Source: Aristolochia californica
Taxonomy: Eukaryota; Streptophyta; Magnoliopsida; Piperales; Aristolochiaceae
DNA: 64,000 bases
NCBI GenBank assembly: GCA_029961685.1
Contig: JARWKL010000010.1
Coordinates: 15,211,931 to 15,275,930, forward strand
Reading direction: 5' to 3'
The notes under the pieces were generated by a model. The model was given only the letters and a program-made list of their open reading frames with translations. It was not told the DNA's origin and did not search any database. The position numbers and the translations under genes were made by a program. Below, in pieces: positions 36,813-52,100 of the stretch. Each line of letters begins with the position of its first letter. Within the stretch, counting starts at the first letter, position 1.

Positions 36813-39800
36813 CCGGGAATAACATTAAATTCTCACGTGAAAGTGCGGTGGGATATTTACCAGAGTCAAACCAGCCCTTATTATGCCCATTTATAAAAAG
36901 TTTACCTATTGATCATAAATGATTGTAAACTGATTTATGATGCTTAATGGGCTATATTTTTTGTAAGGAATGACTTATGGTTATGGAGTCAACACTCAAT
37001 TAAAAATCCCCCGCCTCCCCTTTTTCCCGACGATTGCAAAACCTGATATTTAAAAACTAAAAGGAGTTTATAATCCCTAAAAATTACAGACACTTTTTGG
37101 AATTATCACTCTCTACATTTGTGCATTGTGCGTTTCCACTTTAGATGTGTACTATTTTTTCTTAAAAAGAAACTTGAGTTTTCACTTTCCCTTCATCTCG
37201 TAAACAAAAAAAAGAGTTAAATGGCAAATAGATCACAACAAAATGAAAATTATAGAGTTTGTGTATGGAAAAAATTTAAAGCAATAACAAATGTAAGTAA
37301 AGAAATTTTATTCACACACAAAAAATGAACACAAAAGTTTTGTTATCCAAGTTTGGGAAATTCCACTAGTTCAACCCTAATAGCTTGGAATTTTATAAAA
37401 AAGAGATTTTTCTACACATGTTTTAAAAAATGGATATGCATGTTTGAAACATGTTCAAGATCCAAATGCCCTATGGATCCAACCCTTTTAAAGAGAATAA
37501 CATTAAATTCTCAATTGAACGTGTGGTGGGATATTTACTCTAGTCAAACAAGCCATTATTTTGTCCATTTACAAAAGCTCACCTAACGATCATAGATGAT
37601 TGTAAAGTGATTTACCATGCGTAACGGGCTATATTTTTGTAAGAAATGACTTATGGATTGGTAGTCAACACTCAGTTAAAAATCCCCTGCCTCCCCCTTT
37701 TCCCGACGATTGCAAAACCTGATATATAAAAACTAAAAAGAGTTTACAATCCCTAAAAATTACAGACACTTTTTGGCATTATCACACTCTACATTTGTGC
37801 ATTGTGTATTTCCATTTTAGATATGTATTTTTTTTCTTAATTCAAAACTTGAGTTTTCACTTTCCCTTCATCTCATAAAAAAAAGAGATAAAAGGCAAAT
37901 AGATCACAACAAAGTGAAATTTTTTGAGTTTGCGTATGGAAAAAATTTAAAGCAATAAAAAATATAAGTAAAGAAAATTTATTCACACACGACAGATTAA
38001 CTCAAAAGTTTGGTTATAGAAGTTTGGAAAATTCCACTAGTTCAACACTGACAGATGGGAATATTATAAGAAAGAGCTTTTTCTACACATCTTTTAAAAA
38101 ATGGATATGCATGCTTGAAACTTGTTCAAGATGCCAATGACATCAGGATCCAAACCTTTGGAAGAGAATAACACTAAATTCTCTAGTGAACGTGCGGTGG
38201 GATATTTACCTGAGTCAAACAAGCCATTATTTTCCCCATTTACAAAAAGCTGACCTAACGATCATAGATGATTGTAAAGTGATTTATCATGCGTAACGGG
38301 CAATATTTTTGTAAGGAATGACTTATGGATTGGGAGTCAACACACAGTTAAAAATCCCCCGCCTCCCCCTTTTGCCAACGATTGTAAAACCTAATAAATA
38401 GAAACTAAAAAGAGTTCACAATTGCTAAAAATTACCGACACTTATTGGAATTATCACTCTCTAGATTTGTGCATCGTACATTTACGTTTTAGATCTGTAA
38501 TTTTTTTTCTTAAATAAAAACTTGAGATTTCACTTTCCCTTCATCTTTCAAACAAAAAAAAAAAAGAGATAAAAGGCAAATAGATCACAACAAAATGAAA
38601 ATTTTAGAGTTTATGTATGGAAAAAAATTTAAGGAATAATAAATGTAAGTTAATAAAATATATTCACACACAACAAATGAACACAAAAGTTTTGTTATCC
38701 GAGTTTGGGAAATTCCACTAGTTCAACTCTTGTAGCTTGGAATTTTGTCAGAAAGAGACTTTTCTACACATGTTTTAAAAAATGAATATGAATGCTTGAA
38801 ATGTGTTAAAGATGCAAATGACCTATTTATCCAAACCTTTTAAAGATAATAATATTAAATTCTCAAGTGAACGTGCAGTGGGATATTTACCCGAGTCAAA
38901 CAAGCCATTATTTTACCCATTTACAAAAAGCTGACCTAATGATCACATATGATTGTAAAGTGATTTATCATGCGTAATGGGCTATATTTTTGTAAGGAAT
39001 GACTTTTGGACTGGGAGTAAACACACAGTAAAAAATCCCCCGCCTCCCCCTTTTCTCGACGATTACAAAACCTGATATATAAAAACTAAAAAGCGTTTAG
39101 AATCCCTAAAAATTACAGACACTTTTTGGAATTATCACTCTCTCTACATTTGTGCATTGTGCATTTCCATTTTAGATGTGTTCTTTTTTTTCTTAAATCA
39201 AAACTTGATTTTTCACTTTCCCTTCATCATGTAAACAAAAAAATAGATAAAAGGCTAATATATGACAACAAAATGAAAATTTTAGAGTTTATGTAAGGAA
39301 AAAATTTAAAGCAATAAAAAATGTAAGTAAAGAAAATTTATTCACACACCACAAATGAACACTAAAATTTGGTTATCCAAGTTTGGGAAATTCCACTAGT
39401 TCAACCCAAATAGCTTGGAATTTTATAAGAATGAGGTTCTTCTACACATGTTTTAAAAAATGGATATACATGCTTGAAGCATGTTAAAGATGCCAATACC
39501 CTATGGATCCAAGCCTTTTTAAAGACAATTACATGAAATTCTCAAGTGAAAGAGCGGTTGGATGTTTACCCCAATCAAACAAGTCATTATTTTGCCCATT
39601 TACAAAAAGTTGACCTAACGATCAGAGATGATTGTAAATTTATTTATCATACGTAACGGGTTATATTTTTTTAAGGAATGAGTTATGGATTGGGAATCAA
39701 CACTCAGTTAAAATCCCCCTCCTCCCCCAATTCCCGACAATTGCAAAACCTGATATATAAAAACTATAAAGAGTTTACAATCCCTAAAAATTACATACAC

Positions 39801-42800
39801 TTTTTGGAATTATCACTCTCAACATTTGTGCATTGTGCATTTCCATTTTAGATGTGTGCTTCTTTTTCTTAAATCAAAACTTGAGTTTTCACTTTCCCTT
39901 CATCTTGTAAACAAAAAAAAAAAGAGATAAGAGGCAAATAGATCACAAAAAAAAATGAAAAGTTTATAGTTTATGAATGGAAAAAATTTAAAGCAATAAA
40001 AAATGTAAGTAAATAAAATTTATTCACACACCAGAAATGAACACAAATGTTTTGTTATCCAAGTTTGGGAAATTCCACTAATTCAACTCTAATAGCTTAG
40101 AATATTATAAGAAAAAGATTTTTCTACAAATGTTTTAAAAATTGGATATGCATGTTGAAAGTTTTTCAAGATGGAAATCACCTACGGATCCAAACCTTTT
40201 AAAGAGAATAACTTTAAATTCTCAAGTGAACGTGCGGTGGGATATTTACCCGAGTTAAACAAGCCATTATTTTGCCCATTTTCAAAAATCTGACCTAACC
40301 ACCATACATAATTTTAATGTGATTTATCATGTGTAACGGGCTATATTTTTTTAAGGAATGACTTATGGATTGGGAGTCAACACTCAGTTGAAAATCCCCC
40401 GCCTCCCTGTTTTCCTGACTATTTCAGAACTTGAAATATAAAAACTAAAAAGAGTTTACAATCCCTAAAAATTACAGACACTTTTTGGAATTATTACTCT
40501 CTACATTCGTGCATTGAGCATTTCCATTTTGGAATATGTACTTTTTTTTATTATATCAAAACTTGAGTTGTCACTTTCTCTTCATCTCATAAACCAAAAA
40601 AGAGATAAAAGGCAAATAGATCACAAAAAAATGAAAATTTTGGAGTTTAAGTACGGAAAAAAATTTAAGCAATAAAAAATTTAAGTAAATAAAATAATTT
40701 CACACACCACAAATGAACACAAAAGTTTTGTTATCTAAGTTTTGGAAATTCCACTAGTTCAAAACCTAATATAAAAACTATAAAGAGTTTACAATCCACA
40801 AAAATTATAGACACTATTTGGAATTATCACTATCTACGTTTGTACATTGTGCATTTCTATTTTAGATATGTTCTTTTTTTTTTCTTAAATCAAAACCTGA
40901 GTTTTCACTTTCCCTTCCTCTCGTAAACAAAAGAAAAAGAGGTATAAGGCAAATAAATCACAAAAAATGAAAATTTTAGAGTTTATGTAAGGAAAAAATT
41001 TAAATCAATAAAAAATGTAAGTAAAGAAAATTTATTCACACACCACAAATGAACACAATTTTTTTTTATCCAAGTTTGGGAAATTCCACTAGTTTAACCC
41101 TAATAGCTTGAAATTTCATAAGAAAGGGATTTTTCTACACATATTTTTAGTAATGGATATGCATGCTTGAAACATGTTAAAGATGCAAATGACCTATGGA
41201 TCCAAACCTTTTAAATACAATAACATTAAATTCTCAAATGAACGTGCGGTGGGGAATTTACCCGAGTCAAACAAGTCATTTTTTTCCCAATTACAAAAAG
41301 CTGACCTAACAATCATAGATGATTGTGAAGCTATTTATGAAACGTAACGGGCTACATTTTTGTAAGGAATGACATATGGATGGGGAGTCAACACTCACTT
41401 AAAAATCCCTCGCCTCACCCTTTTCCCTAGATTGCAAGACCTGATATATAAAGACTAAATATAGTTTACAATCCCAAAAAATTACAAACAGTTTTTGGAA
41501 TTATCAGTCTCTACATTTGTGCATTGTGCATTTCCATTTTAGATATCTACCTTTTTTTCTTAAATCAAAACTTGAGTTTTCACTTTCCCTTCATCTCGTA
41601 AACAAAAAAAGAGATAAAAGGGAATTAGATCACAACAAAAAGAAAATTTTAGAGTTTATGTATGGAAAACATTTAAAGCAATAACAAATGTAAGTAAAGA
41701 AAATTTATTCACACACCACAAATGAACACAAATGTTTTGCTATCATAGTTTGGGAAATTCCACTAGTTCAACCCTAATAGCTTGGAATATTATAAGAAAG
41801 GGATTTTTATACCCATGTTTTAAAAAATGGATAAGCATTCTTGAAACATGTTAAAGATGAAAATGACCTATGGATCCAAACCTTTTAAAGAGAATAACTT
41901 TAAATTCTCAAATGAACGTGCAGTGGGATATTTATCCGAGTCAAACAAGCTATTATTTTGCCCAATTACAAAAAGCTGACCTAATGATCATAGATGATTG
42001 TAAAGTTATTTATCATGCTTAACGCGCTATATTTTTTTAAGGAATGATTTTTGGATTGGGAGTCAAAACAAAGTTATAAATCCCTCGCTCCCTATTTTTC
42101 GGACAATTTCAAAACCTGATATATAAAAAATAAAAAGAGTTTACAATTCCTAAAAATTACAGACACTTTTTGGAATTATCACTCTCTACATTTGTGCATT
42201 GTGCATTTTCTTTTTAGATGTGTACTTTTTTCTCATAAAACAAAACTTGAGTTTTCACTTTCCCTTCATCTCATTAACAAAAAAAGAGATAAAAGGCAAT
42301 TAGGTCACAAAAAATGAAAATTTTAGAGTTTATGTATGGGAAACATTTAAAGAAATAACAAATGTAAGTAAAGAAAATTTATTCACACACCACAAATGAA
42401 CACAAAAGTTTTGTTATCCAAGTTTTGGAAATTGCACTAGTTCAACCCTAATAGCTTGAAATTTTATAACAAAGAGATTTTTCTAAACTTTTTTTAAAAA
42501 AGGGATATGCATGCTTGAAACATGCTTAAGATACAAATGACCTATGGATCCAAACCTTTTAAAGAAAATAACATTAAATTCTCAAGGGAACGTGTGCAAG
42601 AATATTTAGCTGAGTCAAGCAAGCCATTTTTTTGTCCATTTACAAAAAGGTGACCTAACAATCATAGATGATTGTCGAATGATTTATCATGCGTAACGGG
42701 CTATATTTTTGTAAGGAATGACTTATGGATTGGGAGTCAACACGCAATTAAAAATCCCCATCCTCCCCCTTTTTCCGAAGATTCCAAAACCAAATATATA

Positions 42801-42950
42801 AAAACTAAAAAGAGTTTACACTCCCTGAAAATTACAGATAGTTTTTGGAATTATCACTCTCTACATTTGTGCAATGTGCATTTCCATTTTAGATGTCTAC
42901 TTTTTTTTTCTTAAATCAAAACTTGAGTTTTCACTTTCCCTTCATTTCCT
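36813..42950 (+). repeat. satellite array, block F
   Basis: Phasing motifs lie near 36967, 37642, 38315, 38996, 39675, 40355, 41366, 42040 and 42715. Most spacings are 673-681 bp. The 1011-bp gap from 40355 to 41366 spans two monomers with about 340 bp missing: at about 40760 the text jumps from CCACTAGTTCAA to AACCTAATATAAAAAC. The monomer pair at 38.5-39.5 kb carries the CCTATTTATCC / GATGTGTTC variants also seen in blocks C and H. Confidence 0.93.
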
Positions 42951-45900
42951 AAACAAAAAAAGAGACATAAGGGAATTAGATCACAACAAAATGAAAATTA
43001 TAAAGTTTATGTATGGAAAAAATTTAAAGAAATAACAAATGTAAGTAAAGAAATTTTTTTCACACACCACAAATAAAAACAAATGAACACTAATGTTTCG
43101 TTATCCAAGTTTGGGAAATTCCACTAGTTCAACCCTAATAGCTTGGAATTTTATAAGAAAGGGATTTTTCTACACATGTTTTAAAAAATGGATATGCATG
43201 CTTGAAACATGTTAAAGATGAAAATGACCTATGGATCCAAATCTTTTAAAGAAAATAACATTAAATTCTCAAGTGAACATGCGGTGGGATATTTACCCAA
43301 GTCAAACGAGGCATTTTTTTGTCTATTTTCAAAAAGCTGACCAAATGATCATAGATGATGGTAAAGTGATTAATCATGTGTAACGGGCAATATTTTTGTA
43401 TGGAATGACTTAAGGATTGGGAGTCAACACAAAGTTAAAAATCTCCCACCTCTCCCTTTTCTCGACGATTGCAAAACCTGATATATAAAAACTAAAAAGA
43501 ATTTAAAATCCCTAAAAATTACTAACACTTTTTTTAATTATCACTCTCTAAATTTGTGCATTGTGCATTTCCATTTTAGATGTGTAATTTTTTTTCTTAA
43601 ATTAAAACTTCAGTTTTCACTTTCCCTTCATCTCGTAAACAAAAAAAAGAGATAAAAAGCAAATAGATCACAACAAAATGAAACTTTTAGAGTTTATGTT
43701 TGGAAAAAATTTAATGCAATAACAAATGTATGTAAATAAAATTTATTCACACACCACAAATGAACACAAAAGTTTTGTTATCCAAGTTTGGGAAATTCCA
43801 CTAGTTCAATTCTAAAAGCTTGGAATTTTATAAGAGAGATTTTTCTGCACATGTTTTAAAAAATGGATATGCATGCTTGAAAGATGTTAAAGATGCAAAT
43901 GACCCATGGATCCAAACCTTTTAAAGACAATAACATTAAATTCTCAAGTGAACGTGTGGTGGGATATTTACCCGAGTCAAACAAGCCATTATTTTTCCCT
44001 TTTAAAAAAATCTGACCTAACGTTCATAGTTGATTGTAAAGTGATTTATCATGCGTAACTGGTTATATTTTTGTAAGGAATGACTTATGGATTGGGAGTC
44101 AACTCACAGTTAAAAATCCCCCCCTCCCCCTCCCCCTTTTTTCGATGATTGCAAAACCTGATATATAAAAACTAAAAAGAGTTTACAATACCTAAAAATT
44201 ATAGACACTTTTTGGAATTATCACTCTCTACATTTGTGCATTGTGTTTCCATTATAGATTTGTACTTTGTTTTCTAAAATCAAAATTTGATTTTTCACTT
44301 TCTTTCATCTCGTAAAAAAAAAAAAGAAATAAAAGGCAAATAGATCACAACAAAATGAACATTTTAGAGTATGTGAATGAAAAACATTTAAAGCAATAAG
44401 TAATGTAATTAAAGAAAATTTATTCACACACCACAAATGAACACAAAAGTTTTGTTATCCAAGTTTGGGAAATTCCACTCGTTCAACCCTAATAGCTTGG
44501 AATTTTATAAGAAAGAGATTTTTCTACACATGTTTTGAAAAATGGATATGCATGGTTGAAACATGTTAAAGATGCAAATAACCTATGGATCCAAACCTTT
44601 TAAAGAGAATAACATTAAATTCTCAAGTGCACGTGCGGTGGGATATTTACCCGAGTCAAACAAGCCATTATTTTTGCCTTTTACAAAAAGCTGACCTGAC
44701 GATCAAATATGATTTTTAAGTGATTTATCATGCGTAATGGGTTATGTTTTTGTAAGGAATGACTTATGGATTGGGAGTCAATACTCAATTAAAAATCCCC
44801 CGCCTTCCCCTTTACCCGACGATTGAAAAACCTGATATAAAAAACTAAAAAGAGTTTACAATCCCTAAAAATTATAGAAACTTTTTGGAATTATCACACT
44901 CTACATTTGTGCATTCTGCATTTCCATTTTAGATGTATAATTTTTTTTTCTTAAATAAATATTTGAGTTTTCACTTTCCCTTTATCTCGTCATAAAAAAA
45001 GAAAGATAAAAGGCAAATAGATCACAACAAAATGAAAATTATAGAGGTTATGTATGGAAAATATTTAAAGCAATAAAAAATGTCAGTAAAGAAAATTTAT
45101 TCACACACCACAAATAAACACAAATGAACACAAATGTTTTGTTATCCAAGTTTGGGAAATTCCACTAGTTCAACCCTAATAGCTTGGAATTTTATAAGAA
45201 AGGGATTTTTCTACACATGTTTTTAAAAATGGATATTAATGCTTGAAACATGTTAAAGATTAAAATGACCTATGGATCCAAATCTTTTAAAGAAAATAAC
45301 ATTAAATTATCAAGTGAACATGTGGTGGGATATTTACCCAAGTTAAACGAGGCATTATTTTGCCCATTTACAAAAAGCTTACCTAACGATCATAGATGAT
45401 GGTAAAGTGATTAATCATGCGTAACGGGCAATATTTTTGTATGGAATGACTTAAGGATTGGGAGACAACACAAAGTTAAAAATCCCCCACCTCTCCCTTT
45501 TCCCGACGATTGCAAAACCTAATACATAAAAACTAAAAAAAGTTTAAAATCCATAAAAATTACTAACACTTTTTTTAATTATCACTCTCTAAATTTGTGC
45601 ATTGTGCATTTCATTTTTAGATGTGTAGTTTTTTTCTTAAATTAAAACTTCCGTTTTCACTTTCCCTTCATCTCGTAAACAGAAAAAAAAAGAGATGAAA
45701 GGCAAATAGATCACAACAAAATGAAACTTTTAGAGTTTATGTATGGAAAAAATTTAAAGCAATAACAAATCTATGTAAAAAAATTTATTCACACACCATA
45801 AATGAACACAAAAGTTTTGTTATCCAAGTTTGGGAAATTCCACTAGTTCAATCCTAAAAGCTTGGAATTTTATAAGAAAGAGATTTTTCTATACATGTTT

Positions 45901-47100
45901 TAAAAAATGGATATGCATGCTTGAAACAAGTTAAAGATGCAAATGACCTATGGATCCAAACCTTTTAAAGACAATAACATTAAATTCTCAAGTGAACGTG
46001 CGTTGGGATATTTACCCGAGTCAAACAAGCCATTATTTTTCCCTTTTACAAGAAGCTGACCTAACGATCATAGATGATTGAAAAGTGATTTATCATGCGT
46101 AACAGGTTTATTTTGTAAGGAATGACTTATGGATTGGGAGTCAACACTCAGTTAAAAATTCCCCGCCTCCCCTTTTTCCAGATGATTGCAAAACCCAATA
46201 TATAAAAACTAAAAAGAGTTTACTCTCCCTAAAATTACAGACACTTTTTGGAATTATCACTCTCTTCATATGTGCATTGTGAATTTCATTTTTAGATGTG
46301 TACTTTTTTTTCTTAAGTCAAAACTTTATTTTTCACTCTGACATCATCTAGTAAAAAAAAAGAGATAAAAGGCAAATAGATCACAACAAAATGAAAATTT
46401 TAGAGTTTATGTATGGAAATAATTTTAATCAATAAAAAATGTAAGTATTTAAAATTTATGCACCCACCTCAAAGGAACACAAAATTTTTGTTATCCGAGT
46501 TTGGGAAATTCCACTAGTTCAACACTAATAGCTTGGAATTTTCTAAGAAATAAATGTTTCTACACATTTTTAAAAAAATTGAAATGCATACTTGAAACAT
46601 GTTAAAGATGCAAATGACATAAGAATCCAAAACTTTTAAAGAGAATAACATTAAATTCTAAAGTGAAGGTGCGGTGGGATATTTAATCGAGTCAAACAAG
46701 TCATTTTTTGCCCATTTACAAAAACCTGACCAAACGATCATAGATGATTGTAAAGTGCTTTATCATGTGCAATGGGCTATATTTTTGTATGGAATGACTT
46801 ATGGATTGGGAGTCAACACTCAGTTAAAAATCCCCCACCTCCCTCTTTTCCCGATGATTGCAAAACCTGATATATAAAAACTAAAAAGAGTTTTAAATCC
46901 CTAAAAATTACAGACACTTTTTGGAATTATCACTCTCTACCCTTGAGCGTTCGGCAATTCCATTTAAGATCTGTACTTTTTTTCTTAAATCAAAACTTGA
47001 GTTTCACTTTCCCTTCATCTCGTTAACAAAAAAAGAGATAAAAGGCAATTAGATCACAACAAAATGAAAATTTTAGAGTTTATGTATGGAAATAATTTAA
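42950..47100 (+). repeat. satellite block G with a 2.04-kb-spaced duplication
   Basis: Phasing motifs lie near 43402, 44077, 44756, 45443, 46119 and 46791. The stretch at about 42.95-44.15 kb matches about 45.0-46.2 kb at a spacing of about 2041 bp: both have a duplicated ACAAAT(A)AA-ACAAATGAACAC segment (43070 and 45110), GATGATGGTAAAGTGATTAA (43354 and 45396), GTATGGAATGACTTAAGG, CACAAAGTTAAAAATC and CTAAAAGCTTGG. This is again a three-monomer spacing, present in two copies. A C-rich variant (C7-T-C5-T-C5) occurs at 44118-44136. Confidence 0.85.
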
Positions 47101-48819
47101 AGCATTAACAAATGTATATAAAGAAAATTTATTCACACTCCACAAATGAACACAAAAGTTTTGTTATCCAATTTTGGGAAATTCCACTAGTTCAACCCTA
47201 ATAGCTTGGAATTTTATAAGAAAGAGATTTTTCTACACATGTTCTAAAAAATGGATATGCATGCTTGAAACAGGTTGAAGATGAAAATGACCTATGGATC
47301 CAAACCTTTTAAAGAAAATAACATTAAATTCTCAACTGAACGTGCGATAGGATATTTACCCGAGTCAAACAAGCCATTATTTTGCCCATTTACAAAAAGT
47401 TGACCTAACGATTGTAGATGATTGTGAAGAGATTTATCACGCGTAACGGGCTACATTTTTGTACGGAATGACTTATGGATTGGGAGTCAAGACATAGTTA
47501 AAAATCCCCCAACTCCCCCTTTTCCCGATGATTGCAAAACCTGATATATAAAAATTGAAAAAAGTTTTCAATCCCTAAAAGGTACAGGAACTTTTAGGAA
47601 TTATCACACTCTACATTTGTGCATTCTGCATTTCCATTTTAGATGTGTACTTTTTTTTCTTAAATCAAAACTTGGTTTTTTACTTTCCCTTCATCTCGTA
47701 AACAAAAAAACAGATAACAGCCAAATAGATCACAACAAAATGAAATTTTTGGAGTTTATAAGTAAAGAAAAAATTTAAAGCAATAACAAATGTAAGTAAA
47801 GAAAATTTATTCATAGACCACAAATGAACACAAAAGTTTTGTTATCCAAGTTAGGGAAATTCCACTAGTTCAACCCTAACAGCTTAGAATTTTATACGAA
47901 ATAGATTTTTTTACACATGTTTTAAAAAATGGATATGCATGCTTGAAACATGTTAAAGATTCAAATGACCTATGGATCCAAACCTTTTAAAGAGAATAAC
48001 ATTAAATTCTCAAGTGATCGTGCGGTGGGATATTTTTCCAAGTCAAACATGCCATTTTTTGCCCATTTACGAAAAACTGACCTAACGATCATTGATGTTT
48101 GTAAAATGATTTATCATGTGTAAAGGGCTATATTTTTGTACGGAATGACTTATGGATTGGGTGTAACACTAAGTTAAAAATCCCGCACCTCCCCCTTTTT
48201 TCGACGATTGCAAAAACTGATATGTAAAAACTAAAAAGAGTTTATACTCCGTAAAAATTACATAAAATTTTTGGAATTATCACTCTCTACTTAAGTGCAT
48301 TGTGCATTTCCATTTTAGATGTGTACTTTTTATTCTTATATAAAAACTTGAGTTTTCACTTTCCCATCATCTCGTAAATAGAAAAAAAAAAGATAAAAGG
48401 CAAATACGTCACAACAAAATGAAAATTTTAGAGTTTATGTATGGAAAAAATTTAATGCAATAAAAAATGTAAGTAAAGAAAATTTATTCTCACACCACAA
48501 ATAAACACAAAATTTTTGTTATCCATGTTTTGGAATTTCCACTAGTTCAACCCTAATAGCTCGGAATTTTATAAGAAAAAGATTTTTCTACACATGTTTT
48601 AAAAAATGGATATGCATGCTTTAAATATGTTAAAGATGCAATTGACCAATGGATCCAAACCATTTAAAGACAATAACATTAAATTCTCAAGTGAACGTGC
48701 GGTGGGATATTTACCCGAGTCAAACAAGCCATTATTTTCCCATTTTACGAAAAGCTTACCTAACGATCATAGTTTATTGTAAAGTGATTTATCATGCGTA
48801 ACGGGTTATATTTTTCTAA

Positions 48820-49071
48820 GGAATAACTTATGGATTGGGAGTCTAAACTCAGTTAAAAATCCCCCTCCCCTCCTGCTTTTCCCGATGATTGCAAAACCTG
48901 ATATATAAAGCTAAAATGAGTTTAAAATCTTTAAAAATTTCAGACACCTTTTTGAATTATCACTCTCTACATTTGTGCATTGTGCATTTCCACTTTAGAT
49001 TTATAGATTTTTTTTCTAAAATCAAAACTTTAGTTTTCACTTTCCCATCGTCTCGTAAACAAAAATCTAAG
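48820..49071 (+). repeat. 251-bp truncated monomer
   Basis: After CGTAAACAAAAA the text passes directly to TCTAAGGAATGACTTATGG, so about 425 bp of the monomer, from the poly-A run to the end, is missing. The matching monomer in the second copy of the duplicated block (55103-55778) is full length, so the deletion post-dates the duplication. Confidence 0.85.
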
Positions 49072-49108
49072 GAATGACTTATGGATTGGGAGTCAACACT
49101 CAGTTAAA

Positions 49109-49133
49109 CCCCCCCCCCCCCCCCCCCCCCCCC
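49109..49133 (+). repeat. poly-C expansion, 25 C
   Basis: The monomer's C-rich island, normally about CCCCCGCCTCCCCC, is here an uninterrupted run of 25 C after CTCAGTTAAA and before TTTTCTCGAT. Length in an assembly may be unreliable. Confidence 0.85.
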
Positions 49134-52100
49134 TTTTCTCGATAATTGCAAAACCTAATATATAAAAATTAAAAAGAGTTTACAATCCCTAAAAATTATA
49201 CACACTTTTTGGAAATATAACTCTCTACATTTGTGCATTGTGCATTTCCATTTTAGATGTGTAATTTTTTTTCTTAAATCCAAATTTGATTTTTCACTTT
49301 CCTTTTATCTCGTAAACAAAAAAAGAGATAAAAGGTAAATAGATCACAACAAAAGGAAAATTTTAGAGTATGTGAATGGAAAAAATTTAAAGCAATAAAA
49401 GATGTAAGTAAAAAAAATTTATTCACACACTACAATTGAACACAAAATTTTTCTTATCCAAGTTTGGGAAATTCCAATAGTTCAACCCTAATAGCTTTGA
49501 ATATTAAAAGAAAGATATTTTTGTACACAAGTTTTAAAAAATGGATATGCATGCTTGAAACTTCTTAAAGATGCCAATTACCTATGGATGCAAACCTTTT
49601 AAAGAGAATAACATTAAAATCTCCAGTGAATGTGTGGTGGGATATTTACCCGAGTCAAGCAAGCCATTATTTTGCTCATTTACAAAAAGATGACCTATCG
49701 ATCATAGATGATTGTAAAGTGATTTATTATCTGTCAAGGGCTATATTTTTGTAAGGAATGTCTTATAGATTGGGAGTCAGCACAGATAAAAATCTCCCAA
49801 CTCCCTCTTTTCCCGACGATTGCAAAACCTGATATATAAAAACTAAAAAGAGTTTACAATCCCCAAAAATTACAGACACTTTTTGGAATTATCACTCTTT
49901 ACTTTTGTGCATTGTGCATTTCCATTTTTTTTGTGCACTTTTTTTTCTTAAATCAATACTTGAGTTCACTTTCCCTTCAACTCGCAAACCATAAATGAGA
50001 TAAAAGGCAAATAGATCACAACAAAATGAAAAATTTGAAGTTTAAGTACGAAAAAAATTTTGAGCAATAAGAAATGTAAGTAAATAAAATATATTCACAC
50101 ACCACAAATGAACACAAAAGTTTTGTTATCAGAGTTTGGGTAATTCCACTAGTTCAACTCTAATAGCTTGGAATTTTATCAAAAAGAGATTTTTCTACAC
50201 ATGTTTTACAAAATGGATACACATGCTTGAAAAATGTTAAAGATGCAAATGACCTATTTATCCAAACCTTTTAAAGAGAATAACATTGAATTTTCTAGTG
50301 AACGTGCAGTGGGATATTTACCCGAGTAACACAAGCGCTTATTTTTTCCTATTTACAAAATGCTGACCTAACGTTCATAGATGATTGTAAAGTGATTTAT
50401 CATGCGTAACAGGCTATATTTTTGTATAGAATGACTTATGGATTGGGAGTCAACACACAAGTAAAAATCCCCCGCCTCCGCCTTTTCCCGACGATTGCAA
50501 AACCTGATGTATAAAAACAAAAAAGAGTTTACAATGCCTAAAAATTGCAAGCACTTTTTTGAATTATTCCTCTCTACATTGGTGCATTGTGCGTTTCCAT
50601 TTTAGATGTGTTCTTTTGTTTCTTAAATCAAAACTTGAGTTTTCACTTTCCCATCATCTTGTATACAAAAAAAGAGATAAAAGGCTAATCGATAACAATG
50701 AAATGAAAATTTTAGAGTTTATGTTAGGAAAAAAATTAAAGCAATAACAAATGTAAGTAAAGAAAATTTATTCACATACCACAAGCGAACACTAAAGTTT
50801 TGTTATCCAAGTTTGGGAAACTCCACTAGTTCAACCCATATAGCTTGAAATTTTATAAGAATGAGATTTTTCTACACATGTTTTAAAAAATGGATATGCA
50901 TGCTTGAAGCATGTTAAAGATGCAAATGCCCTATGGATCCAAAAATTTTAAAGAAAATAACATTAAATTCTCAAGTGAACGTGCGGTTGGATATTTACCT
51001 AGTCAAACAAGCCATTATTTTGCTCATTTACAAAAAGCTGACCTAACGATCAGTGATGATTGTAAAGTGATTTATCATGCGTTCCGGGCTTTATTTTTGT
51101 AACGAATGACTTATACATTGGGAGTCAATACTCAGTTAAAATCCCCCGCCACCCCCTTTTCCCGACGATTGCAAAACCTGATATATAAAAAATAAAAAGA
51201 GTTTACAATCCTTAAAAATTACAGATACTTTTTGGAATTATCGCTCTCTACATTTGTGCATTGCGCATTTCCATTTTAGATGAGTACTTTTTTTTCTAAA
51301 ATCAAAACTTGAGTTTTCACTTTCCCTTCATCTCGTAAACAAAAAAAAAAAAAGATAAAAGGCAAATAGATAAAAAAAATGAAAATTTTAGAGATTACGT
51401 GTGGAAAAGATTTAAAGCAACAAAAAATGTAAGTAAAGAAAATTTATTCACACACCACAAATGAACACAATAGTTTTGTTAACCAAGTTTTGGAAATTCC
51501 ACAATTACAACCCTAATAGCTTGAAATTTTATAAGAAAAAGATTTTTCTACACATGTTTTAAAAAATGCATATGCATGTTTAAACATGTTAAAGATGCAA
51601 ATGACCTATGGATCCAAACCTTTTTAAGAGAATAAAATTAAATTCTCAAGGGAACATGTGGTGGGATATTTACCCGAGTCAAACCAACCATTATTTTTCC
51701 CTTTTACATAAAGTTGACCTAACAATCATAAATGATAGTAAAGTGATTTATCATGCATAACGGGTTATATTTTTGTAAGGAATGACTTATGGATTGGTAG
51801 TCAACACTCAGTTAAAAATCCCCCGCCTCCCCCTTTTCTCGACGATTGCAAAACCTGAAATAAAAACTAAAAAAAGTTTACAATCCCCAAAAATTACAGA
51901 TACTATTTCGAATTATCACTCTCTACGTTTGTGCATTGTCCATTTCCTTTTTAGATGTGTTATTTTTTTTATTAAATCAAAACATGAGTTTTCACTTTCC
52001 CTTCATCTCATAAATAAAAAAAAAGAGATAAAAGGCCTATAGATCACAAAAAAATGAAAATTTTAGAGTTTATGTAAGGAAAAAATTTAAATCAATAACA

